This document shows, piece by piece, positions 12,401 to 23,059 of a stretch of 64,000 nt of DNA (positions are counted from its first letter, which is position 1; each line of letters opens with the position of its first letter). Under the pieces are notes generated by a model that had not been told where the DNA came from, searched no databases, and saw nothing but the letters and a program-made list of their open reading frames with translations. The position numbers and the translations under genes are program-made. Source of the DNA: Taxillus chinensis (lineage: Eukaryota; Streptophyta; Magnoliopsida; Santalales; Loranthaceae); assembly GCA_023512835.1 (NCBI GenBank), contig CM042091.1, positions 47,755,284-47,819,283 on the forward strand. The letters run 5' to 3'.

Positions 12401-15400
12401 GAATATTATATTATTTCAATTTGTTGCTGTTTATTATAGGTGTAACTAAATTTTAAAAATTATTAGTTAATTTGTTTACATATATCAAAATAATTATTTG
12501 TTTTATATATATTATATGACACCCTTTTAAGAAATTAAAATATAGCATACTAGTTCTTTTAGAATTAAGTTTATTTTATAATATGAATTAATGAATGCAA
12601 TTATCATATTTTATTATTATATAATGTAGACAAATTATTGTGGTCAAAAATAAAGTTAATATAAGTTTTTTAAACCAGACAAAACTGCAATAATAAAAAA
12701 GTTGTCCAAATAAATGTCATTTGATTTAGAGATGGATTAATATTTAAATCAGTCTGACTGGGGTTTGGGTTCGAATTTAATCAAAAACATCCAAAACCAG
12801 TCAGTTTACACCCCTGTAGAGTGTAGATTTATCAGTCATTTTCCTGTGTTATAAGGTAAACCTAATACCATCCCTCTTTAAGATGCATCTTTTACGAGAA
12901 TGAAGTATGCCACAACTCCAATTCTCTCATTGATTTCATCACAAAGCCAACTTAACTATATACCACAAACTCTTACCCCTTCAAAAACAACCACTGTTGC
13001 TCCATTGAGCAAGGGTCCATAAGTTACATAACTGTGTCCAGTAATCCAACCACAATCAGCAGTACACCTAAAAGCAGTAAAGAATGAGACATTAATTCAG
13101 AGTTTTATAAAATATGTATATAGATTATGAAAATGAATTCATTAATTGAAGATAGAGTTGAAAAGACTACCAGTATATGTCAGATGGTTTGTAGTCAAAT
13201 GCATACTTAAATGTTGTTGCAGTATATATCATATATCCACCGGTTGTATGCAGCACACCCTTGTCAAAAATTATAAGTTAGAACATAAGGGGAGAAAATA
13301 TAATAAATAATTAAATACAAGAATTTATATACCTTAGGCTTTCCTGTGCTCCCACTTGTATAGAGCAGAAACAGTGGATCTTCAGCATCAACCCATTCTA
13401 CCGCACAAACAGATGAGTATTTGGGAATGACATCCTGGAAAGCGATTGATGATGTTCAAAAATTATGATAGCACACTGCTATAAAAGCATAAGCAGTTGT
13501 AGCCTATATACCCATGTCTCTATGATTAATCTCGATCCTATTGAAACTTCTCTTGCCCTCACTTGCCCTGTAAACTTTCATATTTTAATATACACTTACA
13601 CACAGACGGGCAAGAAACAAGTTTGGGATTGCATTTTCTTTTTGACATCTCTATGGATTGTTGCATGGAAGTCCTCAAAGGCATTCACTGGCAGTGTACA
13701 GATTAAATAAGACACAATTTAAGTGTAACTAGTTCTTTTACGTAAATATTAAGTGTGTGTGAATTTTCATTCTTTTTTTCTTCCGTTCAGCTCCATAACA
13801 GAGGTAGATGGAACAAACATTAAGGCAATATTCAAAAACACATAAACACATGCATGCAGGTGAAAAAAAATCCCACACCATTACGACAGAGTTGATATAT
13901 ATATATATGATTTTGTCCTTCATATACTTCATATAAAAACTATGAAGATATTTATGCAGGGAAATATAAACTTTGATTATGTATGACAATTATTTCATTT
14001 ATCTACTTTGCAGTCAAATCAGAAAGTAAAATTTAATCCTTATTTGCTCACTAAAACGTAGAAGAAAATCTAAGATTTTAAGTTTCCATTCACCTGCCAC
14101 CAGATATCCCTTCCTGCCTGCCATTCAGTGTTTGCCCTCTTCAAGGCAGATTGATTTTCATATGTTAGACATTGGTCTGCAAAAAAAAGAAAAAGGTCAT
14201 ATCAGCAAAGAGAGGATGGAACCATAAATGTAGGGAATACAAGACCACACACAAATTTATTCCATACTTTCACAAGGCATAACTCAAGAAGCAAGTTGTT
14301 GTTCACATCATCACGTGGCCCAATATAACTTGTCATAACTTGACCAACTCAGGTTTAAAATCATAATATTGAAACATTATTAAACGTCTATGCCATTAAT
14401 GTCTGTGCAAGAAATTGGTAGCACACTCCAAATCCACTTTGTAAGGATTCTGATAAAATGAAATATCCACAGAGCAATAGGCATAATGGCATCATCAGCC
14501 ATGACATAAAACAATTAACAGAGGCTCTGATTTCCAATATATTATCAATTATACAAAACCCATTGCACAGAAAGATCACATAGTTATATTTAAAATGGAT
14601 TTCTAAGATTTCTTTTCATTCTTTAACTTTTCTCTCACGTGAGGGTTGAAAACATATTTTGAGTCAGAAATTGCAAATTTTTAACTATTTTTAAGTTTTG
14701 AATTTTCACTCCTATGTTTTTCCTACTCCCATTGAGAAATAGGATGCTATTTAAAGTCAGTTAGTTTCTCCCATTAAAATAGTGTAAGCATTTATAAATT
14801 AGATAATCTTTCAAATTTGTTTTTCTTTTTAACAATTTTAAAAAATTAAATATTGTGCTAAAGTTGAAAAGGAAATGCATTATCGACCAACCTACAGAAA
14901 ACCCATTTTTGGTACATTCGCCAAGAGCAGCATCAACAATGTCTTTGAGGTTGATAACTTTAGACCCTCTTCTGACAGCATTGCAAGTTACCATAATTTT
15001 TGGTTTGCAATCCATGATTCTTTGGGCAAGGGCGTCGGAAGAAAATCCAGCAAATACAACCTGAGAGACCAAAACAGCTGTGATTAATTGGTAACAAACT
15101 CGTATGGAGGGGAACAGCAACCATTATAAGACGGTGCTATGAAATATTACCGAATGAACAGCACCAATGCGAGCACATGCAAGCATTGCAATGGGAAGCT
15201 CCATTAACATGGGCAAATAAATGATAACACCGTCACCCTTTCCAACACCAGCATCTTTCAGATAATTTGCAAGCTGTTGGCATGAATAGAAATCAGCATC
15301 ACATATGCAACCATGCTGCTGCTGATAACAGAAAGAAACCCAGCAGCATCCACTAGTTTTTTTGCTTTAGAGTTTACAGGCATCCCAGAGCAGGATGATA

Positions 15401-16562
15401 TACATGAATATGTGTGTATAAGCACCGATGTAGTGGGAGAGAGAAAGAGATGGAATTGCTAAGCACCTGGCAAACTTTGTCCAGCAGCTCTTTGTAAGTT
15501 AATCTGCCATCACAACCAGGCTCATTTCCTTCCCAATGGATGGCAACTTTGGTACCATTACCAGCATCAAGATTTCTATCCAAGCAATTATAGCAGATAT
15601 TGGTCCTACCACCTTTGAACCACTGCTTAGAAAACAGATATATATATATATATAATCAAATTAGATTCTTTAAAATTCTACTAGTATAAATTATTTAGCA
15701 GAGAAACACAGGCAAGACCAGGGCATCAATCGATCAAAGAGTAATAAAAAGCAACATAATTAATCACCTCAATCTTGATATTCCCTTTCCTGATATCCAG
15801 ATTTTCACAGCGAACTTGTTCGCCCCATTTGGTTTTCCAATAAAACTGCGATGCAATGTCAGACCAAAACCCAGCTGGATCCTCAACCGACCTCCTATAC
15901 ATTTCCAGATACTGACACCAACGATGAAGACGGCGATTGATGACAGATGAAAATATATAAATAATTTTTTATTAAAAAACAATAACAATAAACAAACATG
16001 CGAGGAACAGGAAGCAACAAACCTGGTGGAGCGAAGGGATGTGGGCCTGGTTAGAGAAGTCACGGTTGGGGACGACGAGATCATTTTCTTGGGAAGCAAG
16101 GGCTTCGCCCAGGATCACTGCATTCAAACGAGGAATCTTACCCGCACCCGAAGGGAGGGTGGCCATGGACTCCACGTGCCGCAGGTGATTGCTAGTTGTT
16201 ATGCTCATATTCTTCTCCCTCTCGCCTGCATCACCATCACCAGTACAAGGAGGAGGAGGAGGAGGAGGAGGACTCCACGTCATTCGCGCTCTACCAGGAC
16301 GACCGCCGCCCAGATCGGTCCGATGTTTCTTCTTATAAATATTGTTACTGTTATTATAACTGCTGCTAAATCCCAACGACAAATTAGCGGACGTGTAAAT
16401 GACCGGATTTGGATATCTGGTGGTGGTAGCCGCCGCCGCTGCCGCTGCCGCTGCCGCTGCGATTGAAGATGATTTTGGTTTTATATGTTCGAACAGACAG
16501 GACTTGCGGTTGGCGGGCGACGAAGGGGGCCGACGACTCACGGGGGCTGCTGCTACGGCCAT
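9446..16562 (-). CDS. ACS: Acetyl-CoA synthetase (acetate-CoA ligase), plastid-type, 18 exons
   Basis: Converts acetate, ATP and CoA to acetyl-CoA, in plants mainly in the plastid. Exons on the minus strand: 16562-16023, 15911-15768, 15622-15467, 15273-15151, 15060-14892, 14176-14094, 13434-13333, 13259-13171, 13067-12977, 11958-11845, 11430-11354, 11276-11198, 10980-10912, 10808-10633, 10433-10377, 10176-10086, 9959-9861, 9631-9446. They total 2445 nt, 814 residues plus stop, in one frame. Motifs: AMP-binding P-loop [11 protein letters not shown] (about 430-440), [31 protein letters not shown], and [10 protein letters not shown] whose Lys776 is the expected catalytic and acetylation site. 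The N-terminus is long, with 11 alanines (35-45) and a run of 8 prolines, suitable for a transit peptide. A downstream methionine (in [11 protein letters not shown]) could be an alternative start. Intron 10 uses a GC donor. Intact and probably functional. Confidence 0.95.
12039..12816. mobile_element. hAT-like non-autonomous element inside ACS intron 9
   Basis: The segment begins TAGGGTTGTAAA and ends TTTACACCCCTG, an imperfect inverted repeat of the hAT type. The flanking 8-mers CATAGTGT and TAGAGTGT agree at 6 of 8 positions, fitting an old 8-bp target duplication. Both ends carry many copies of AACCAGTCAAACC-type words in opposite orientation, and the middle is almost pure AT. No coding capacity. 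It accounts for most of the unusually long ninth intron. Confidence 0.6.
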
Positions 16563-17340
16563 CTATACCTACCCTTCCTTTTATTTTTTTTTATTTTGTT
16601 TTTTCTAAATACATAAAATGAAATAGTTATTTATTTATCTATTATAATTGCCGTATTTTGATTTCAGCAATGGAGTGGAGTGTGAAGAGACTCTCTCTCT
16701 TTCTGCTTGCCTCTTTTGCTTGCCTCTTTGAAATCTCAAGCTCAATTTGATCTTCTTCTTCTCAACCAGCCACTCCGTCTGCATGTGCCATATATATGTC
16801 AGCGTCACGGGTCTCACAGTCTCGCCTCTCTTAGTCTTATCCTAACTATTGTTTATTCATGGGTAAACTCACAAACTATTTTTAATTTTATATAAAATTA
16901 TAAAAATATTTTTATAAAAAATTTATTATTTATGATTTTTAAATATTTTAAATTATTATTTTAAAAAATATTTTAATCAAAAGTAAAATAAATGTGTTTT
17001 TTTTAAATAGATATGAGTATCTTTTTTCTTTATTTGTTGATTTGCTTTGTTTGATTGGAATTGCATGATGCAATAATTCAATCTGTTTTCAATCTGATTG
17101 GAATTTTATTGCAGTAAAATTATAATTAAATAAAAATTTAATTCCGTTAAAAACAAATCCAACATCCAGAAAGAGGATATCATGCCAATACCTTTGTAAA
17201 TTGTAATGCATCGGGCTCACATCTTCCTATATAAATTCTTTTTAAATTTGAATGGCTGATGAGTCGTGTGTGGTGGGCGGCCGGCAATTAGTTAATGTAG
17301 AATTTGTCAAACAAATCTTATCTACTTCAATGATCCGATT
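16563..17340. other. Upstream region of ACS and AT-rich spacer
   Basis: The promoter and 5' UTR of the leftward ACS gene should lie here. A CT-rich stretch near 16688-16735 (GA-rich on the ACS strand) is the kind of leader often seen before plant start codons. A clear TATA box could not be assigned. From about 16860 to 17250 the sequence is AT-rich without features. Confidence 0.4.
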
Positions 17341-17344
17341 TCTT

Positions 17345-17615
17345 TAGATTGGTAGTTCACTGGTCTGACCTCCTGGTACGTGCTTGAACAACAGTGTTTG
17401 GGTTCAACAGTTTTTTCCCACAAGGCAGAAACCACTCGGCCGGTTAATCGATCCTGTGTGGCCCCTAGCATGAAATTCACGGGCCGGACACTCCTTTTAT
17501 TCCTCTGCATAAGAGACTCACGTAAAAGTCAAGCAAGTCCTACCGTGCTTGAGAATCAAACTCAGAACTCTCACATCCCAAGTGCTCTAGCTACGACAGC
17601 TGAGGAGGGCACTTC
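17345..17615 (-). mobile_element. tRNA-derived SINE (putative)
   Basis: On the minus strand, 17612-17553 reads like a tRNA head. An A-box-like block (CTCAGCTGTCGTAGCTAGAG, then CACTTGGG) is followed about 30 bp later by a B-box-like block (GAGTTTGATTCTC). These are internal RNA polymerase III promoter boxes. A non-tRNA body of about 200 bp follows, ending near 17345. Target-site duplications and the 3' tail could not be defined, so the limits are approximate. Confidence 0.45.
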
Positions 17616-17734
17616 AACACTGCTAATTCTAGTTCTACCAAAGGAGGGTATTCCCTTTAAGCTTTACTATATATGATGCCTTCAGGTTTTGTGTTAAGAC
17701 ATGGATAAGAGGATAATTGCTTATAGGCATATAA

Positions 17735-18022
17735 GAGCATCAGGTGCAGCCTCTTTAAATTTTTAATTAAATTTGTCGACATGAAACAATATGAACCACA
17801 AATTATACTCGAGATCTATGTTTTCAATACAAACTTTATTAAAACCCAAACATTGAGACACCGGCTATTTAAATTTAACCAAATTTAGATAATTGGTGTC
17901 TCAATGTTTGGGTTTTAATAAAGTTTGTATTGAAAACACAGATCTCGAGTATAATTTGTGGCTCATATTATTCTATATAAGCAAATTTAACTAAAAATTT
18001 GAAGAGGCTGCACCTGATGCTC
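17735..18022. mobile_element. Foldback Tourist-like (PIF/Harbinger) MITE
   Basis: A 288-bp element flanked by TAA on each side (17732-17734 and 18023-18025). It begins GAGCATCAGGTGCAGCCTCT and ends with the exact reverse complement. The inverted repeat runs on through nearly the whole element: arms with AATTATACTCGAGATCT, AATACAAACTTTATTAAAAC and CAAACATTGAGACACC pair with their complements around a centre near 17875. Very little loop remains, so a transcript would form a long hairpin. Confidence 0.88.
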
Positions 18023-18780
18023 TAAGGAGGACCAGGCAAAGTCCCTCGGAATATTTAACATAGTTTAGGGAGAGCCAGGTGAAGTCCCTCACAACATTTA
18101 ACCGAGTTTTGTAGGAAATTGGCTAAAGAGGTGTATGGTGGAGGACTTTTTTTTGAAATAAGTTTAAAAGTATAAAGCTTTGGTGCAATCATTTAAAGGG
18201 ATCCGAGGAATAAGAAAATCAAATGCTCTTGTGGAAGGATGATTGGTACCAACATCATAACTTGATGAATCTGGACTTGTTTAACAATGAAACAATAATC
18301 TGCACAAATGTTTCATGAAACAATCCTACCTATAAATACTAGCTTTGACTACACTTCAGGAGCGCAATTAACATATAGGATTTAAGATATAGCGCGTTAA
18401 CAACAAACTAGAGGCGCATGCTTAAGTACTTTCTAACTAACATCGTCGTTTGGCTCAAAATTATGAACCAGAGTATGATCCTCATCATGATTCTCTCCAA
18501 TAACATTGAATACTTGGTTAGATTACTATGCATCTTTCCTGTCCATTTGTCCAAGAACTCGTGAGGAGAGAAATGGAATGTGTTGTGCTCTCCCTTCTTC
18601 ATAATGCTACCTTAAATCTTAATGCTCCGATTATACTTCCACCACTGGTTTGTTTAGGTATGTATATATAATATGTTTATGCAACAAATATAGTTCTACA
18701 AGGAGTGCTAGGTACAATCGGCATTACGACAGCTTTCGCGTCTCTAGCTAACGTGGAGTAAGTCACTTCAGCTTTTTTTT
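18023..18780. other. Spacer with a degenerate 45-bp direct repeat
   Basis: Two adjacent copies of an AGGTGAAGTCCCTC-type unit lie at about 18027-18115 (CCAGGCAAAGTCCCTCGGAA and CCAGGTGAAGTCCCTCACAA). The remainder to 18780 shows no gene and no clear element boundary. Confidence 0.35.
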
Positions 18781-18789
18781 CCACGATTC

Positions 18790-18960
18790 GATGTGCTTCC
18801 AAATTATCGCTCAAGCCCCTGCTCGAGACTAGGCTCGAGCAGGCGTGCTCGAGCCTCGCCTTGAGCTAAGATTCGAGCATGGGTTGGAGCATATCTACTC
18901 AAGGCATGCTCGAACCTCTGCTCGAGACTCAAGCTCAAGCAAGCCTTGAGCAGGCATCGA
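18790..18960. repeat. Cluster of GCTCGAGC-type palindromes
   Basis: Many overlapping copies of CTCGAG, GCTCGAGC and CTTGAGC words follow each other over about 170 bp (for example GCTCGAGACTAGGCTCGAGC). The sequence next to it (19000-19100, with CCATAACTTTGCGTACGGTG) is the kind of block seen in plant LTR retrotransposons, so the cluster probably belongs to retroelement debris. Confidence 0.4.
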
Positions 18961-19374
18961 TCATCTCTCCCAAGGCCAATTCTACGTGTTTCTAGGTTCC
19001 CTCGACTGTAATTTCCGACGAAAACTTTAAACGGCCATAACTTTGCGTACGGTGGTCCGATTTAGGCCCTTTTTTGATTTGTAGATATCAACGAGAGCTA
19101 TGGCATTTTTCTACCTCCTCCCATCTAGATCCACGGCCCGAGCCTCCTCCCTCCCTCCCCTGCTCTCTTTCTTTCTATCTCAGACTTGGTATGTTGTGCA
19201 TTAAGTTTTAAGTGTTTTTACTAACATGGCAATTGCCACATCAACCGGTTGCACCGCGAGGATGCAACGCCGGTTGCATATAGCATTTTTGATAGTTCTA
19301 CATAGTGAAGCACTACATGTAGGAAGCAAGGTAAGTAGAAGAAAAATTTTCCACTACATTTTTAATGGCCATGG

Positions 19375-19584
19375 TTGAAAGGTTGCGATGGGTCAGTTCT
19401 GTCAGATGACACACTAACACCAAAAGGAGAGAAAACGGCTTCCCCCAACATAAACTCTCTAAAAGGATTCAAATCGGTTAATAGGATCAAGAATATGATT
19501 GAAACAGAGTGCCCAGGGGTTGTTTCGTGTACAAATATTCTCACCATAGCCGCAAGAGATGTTATTATTGTGGTGAAATATTAG
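19375..19584 (+). pseudogene. Orphan second exon of a class III peroxidase
   Basis: The reading frame carries the peroxidase signature GCDGSVLSDDT, then GEKTASPN, NSLKGFKSVNRIK and CPGVVSCTNILTIAARD. In class III peroxidases this is the stretch after the distal haem site, coded by exon 2. The copy keeps plausible splice borders: AG at 19380-19381 and GT at 19573-19574, which gives an exon of 191 nt. No exon 1 (distal histidine, HFHDCF) or exon 3 (proximal histidine) is visible on either side, and the substitutions T-N for A-D in CADIL suggest relaxed selection. It is most likely a gene fragment trapped among retroelements. Confidence 0.8.
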
Positions 19585-19739
19585 CAATACATTGTAATTG
19601 CAATTATATATTATTCTCAATAATATATAATTACATATATCCCAAATTAATGACATATTTTGGTATTGTGCCCTTAAAATCAGATGTACAATGGTTACTA
19701 TATGTGTAAAACTACAAAATTACATAAATGAGAGAGCTT

Positions 19740-21897
19740 TAGCGTACGACTGTGACCAACAGTCATGGCGTGCTATCATGGACATCAGGGAAGGTTTGGA
19801 ATGAGTTGGAGGTGTGGCTATAGTCGTGGCCGGGTGTCATGTATGAACCTTGTTTGTGGGCTAATTTTACATGTTCACCTTGTTTTAGTTATTTGGACCT
19901 CATGTAAGATGTCTATGATTGTTACGATGATGTGATAACCCTACTTTGAAGTTATATGATGATGTTTTTAACTCGATATGATGTAGACGATGAGTATTTC
20001 CTATGGAAACCCAAAGGAACTTATTCCATGTCAGTGATCGCTCGGATCCTTATTCCGTGCTAAGGATCGCTTGGATGCCTTACTCCGTATCATGGAGCTT
20101 AGTCCGGATGATTGGAAGTCTCGGATTCCTTATTTCGTATTAGCGAGTCTTAGTCCAGATGCGGATATCTTAGTCCATGCTAGTGGAGCTGCAGACGTTT
20201 TATTCTATGCTTGCGGAGGCTCAGATCCCTTATTTCAGATCAATGATGATTTGGATTTGACCAGGACGATCCCAATCCGTGTGATGTTCCGAATCAGTGT
20301 GTTATTTCGAATTAGTGTTCTGGATGAGTGTTGTTCCGAATTAGTGTTCTGGATGAGTGTTATTCCAGATTATTAGTGTTCCGGATTAGTATTTCGAATT
20401 AATGTTCTGGATGAGTGTTGTTCCGATGATTAGTGTTCCGGATGAGTGTTATGGATGAGTGTTGTTCCGGATTAGTGTGATGCTCTGAATTTGACTATGA
20501 TGCTTCGGATTGACCAAAATATTACGGATTTGACCCTGATGCTCCGAATTTTACTTTTCACCATAACTTAACTCGGAAATTGTGCTTTGTTAACTGCATT
20601 GGTCTAACTCAATGCTTGAGGATAAAGTTATGGTCTTGTGGAGACTAGCCTCTATTATAGGGGGCGTGTTGTGAAACTTTAGTGGTTGACTTGTGTTACT
20701 ATAGTATACAATAAGTTGTATGAATGGGGGACCTTCGGTCTGAGAATTATATTATGGGTTGCTTAGTTGTGGTACGGTGTTAGTTTGTCCGTCATATGTG
20801 TGTTTAACTCCAAGTTGGAGTTTCTCCATTGTGGATTATTTGAGATAGTTTTGAGCTTAAAAGAGTCTATGGGGTGTCAATGGGCACTATGAGAGCCTGG
20901 TGAGGCTGTGTGATGAAACCTTCGTGGTTTGTCATGATTTGTTTAATGTATGGTTGGGCCATGAGGGCTAAAGTGCCTATGGGGTGGTAAGGGTGGTTAG
21001 CACCGTGAGAGTTTTATGGTCTGTTTGTTCGCATGTTGGTTGCTATAGTTAACTTATCTACATACATGTACTGTGTTGGACCTTTGGGTATGTTGTGATA
21101 TATTATGCTCGCTTGTATATCTATGTGTGATATCTATGTGATATGTGGGAGTTTTGGGTCCATATAATATGTTGATTTTGACAGGTGGCATATTCGGTGG
21201 TTGAGCTTTGTGTAGATGTATCTTGCGTGGTTGTAACAGGTGGCTAAGGCCCCTGGATTGTAATGTACCCTATTGGGTGAGGCTACGTCTTGATGAGCTC
21301 TTGATAAGCGGGTCCTATCGAGGATCATGGACAAGTTATGCCCTAGTGAAGGCAGACTGCGTCCAGTTATTGAGATCCTATTGAGGATCGTGTTGAGCCG
21401 TTGAGCTCGTGGACCTAGGGTTGAGTGGCCTGAGCTAGGATCCTATTGAGGATCGTGGACAAGCTGTACTATGTATACAAGCTAGGTCCTGATGTTTGTT
21501 TGCAGGTTGAGTCCTGATGATGTGTACACTACACGGTGCACGAGTACACTGAGTTATAATATAGACTTGTATATTTACATGATGTGGAGTATTAGGGTCA
21601 CCTACTGAGCTGGTTGCTCACCCTTACTTGTTATTTACCCTTTTCAGGTGTGACCCGAGACTAGTGGGAGACTTTCTTCCAGAAGGACGTGCCCACTACT
21701 CTGATGTATGTATGCATGTTGATGTATGAGAAGGTACAGGATTACCCTTGATATATAACTGTATAAGGTTGCATATTTGAGACAGCACCCGCGGTGTAGT
21801 CTCTTTCGGTGCTAGTCACCTACCCCTTGACTTTTCGGGTGTGGGCAAGGGGAAGTCATGTTCTTGGTTCCGAGTACCCTGGAATTCGGGGCGTGAC
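19740..21897 (+). mobile_element. Gypsy-type LTR (same family as the one at 34-37 kb), partial
   Basis: The right part matches the solo LTR at 33919-37315 in order. Shared blocks are GTGGAGACTAGCCTC, the CTACTGAGCTGGTTGCTCACC block, AGGTGTGACCCGAGACTAGT, GATGTATG, the GCACCCGCGGTGTAGTCTC block and the end GGGGCGTGACA. After the terminal CA (21897) comes TGGTGTAGAGTTATG, a damaged primer-binding site of the initiator-methionine type, so this looks like a 5' LTR of a plus-strand element. The left limit is uncertain. Confidence 0.6.
20255..20560 (+). repeat. Degenerate tandem repeat (GTTCCGAATTAGTGTTCTGG units)
   Basis: About ten imperfect copies of a roughly 30-bp unit built from TTCCGAATTAGTGT and TCTGGATGAGTGTT follow each other inside the LTR. 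The run fades into GATGCTCCGAATTTGAC-type units. No coding value. Confidence 0.65.
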
Positions 21898-22650
21898 AGT
21901 GGTGTAGAGTTATGCGTCACTTACTAAACTTATAGCTCACCCTATTATATTGTTTGTCTTCTCAGGTGCGATCTGAGACTAGTGAATGTCTTTTCTTTTT
22001 TTCAGAGGACACTACACATTACTCTGATGTATTATTCTATACTGTGTTTATATTGTTGATTTTTTATGTTATTTCATACATGAGTCCATGAAAAGTTGTA
22101 TATAAAAAAGGCATGTGGATGATTGTTGGAACGAGGTTTTATTAAACGAAGTAATTATCCTTAAGGTGATCTAGTGTTGTTTGTCAAGAAGATAGATGAT
22201 TCACTTCAGCTGTATATAAATTACCGAAAGCTAAACCAACTGACTATAAAGAACAGATATTCACTACTAAGATTAAATGACTTGTTTGATCAAATTTTTG
22301 AGATGCAAGATGATTTTTCAAGATTGATTCAAGGTCTAGTGAGAAAAGTATATATCCCGAAGATTGTTCAGTTGTCATTATAGACATTATAGATGATTGG
22401 TAATGCCTTTCGAGTTCAAAAATACTCCATAGATGTTTATAGGGTTGGTGAACCGGATTTTTTCTTCGTATTTAGACTTGTTTGTCGCAGTATTTAAATA
22501 TGATATGTTAGTTTATTCTTGAGCAAGATGAAATATGAAGAGCATTTGTAGCTTATTTTGCAGGCTTCGGAACCACAAATTGTATAAAAAGTTCATTAAG
22601 TATGACTTTCAAATGCAACAGGTGATGATGGCATGGCAGAGGCCCACAAA
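21898..22650 (+). pseudogene. Ty3-gypsy reverse transcriptase fragment
   Basis: After a second short LTR-like piece (about 21910-22040), the plus strand reads as gypsy reverse transcriptase. The frame at 22174-22383 begins VLFVKK, followed by YINYRKLNQLTIKNRYSLLR and LNDLFDQIF, equivalent to the conserved VLFVKKKDGS-IDYR-LN region. Downstream pieces resemble the NRVF-PYLD-FVVVFIDDILVYS block (near 22440-22520), with the catalytic aspartates lost. Stops and frameshifts show that it is dead. Gag, RNase H and integrase are absent. Confidence 0.75.
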
Positions 22651-23059
22651 TATTTGTAAGATTACAACTTTTTTGGCTGGATATTACAACATCTGAGCAT
22701 TTGTAGTGGACTTCTATGTAATGGTAGGCCCTAGACTTCTCTAGCATGGTAAGCCACTACACGACCAAAGCCAAAACTAAAAGTTGGAAAGGTTAAACTA
22801 AAAGTTCATTGTGAAAACCTAAATTCATGTAAGTATGACTATTATTCTGCTCACTCCTTTCAAGCCCAAAAAATTATATAATGCGAGCTTAAATCCGAAC
22901 ATAAATATTAAGATCATTGCCACATGAATCGCTCTACCCATATCGTACTACCTTGTAGTAGGATTGGAATTTCAACAAGCACCTATTTTGAAATCATATT
23001 AAAAATATCCATAGCGTCGAGAGTTCCCTTATTTCGGTACAACAGAGTGATAGATCTAG
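22651..23059. repeat. 3' flank of DUF247 copy 1, duplicated at 40.85-41.08 kb
   Basis: From about 22850 the sequence matches the flank of the second DUF247 gene (words such as CTCACTCCTTTCAAGCCC, TTAAGATCATTGCCACAT, TAGCGTCGAGAGTTCCCTTA). The block nearest the gene is almost identical. It probably includes the 3' UTR. Confidence 0.6.

Noticed and set aside
13738..13989. Open frame on the minus strand within ACS intron 6
   Set aside because: AT-driven, Tyr/Ile-rich and wholly inside an intron of a well-supported gene.
16026..16466. Plus-strand open frame opposite ACS exon 1
   Set aside because: Arg-rich shadow of the Ala/Pro-coding GC repeats of the real exon.
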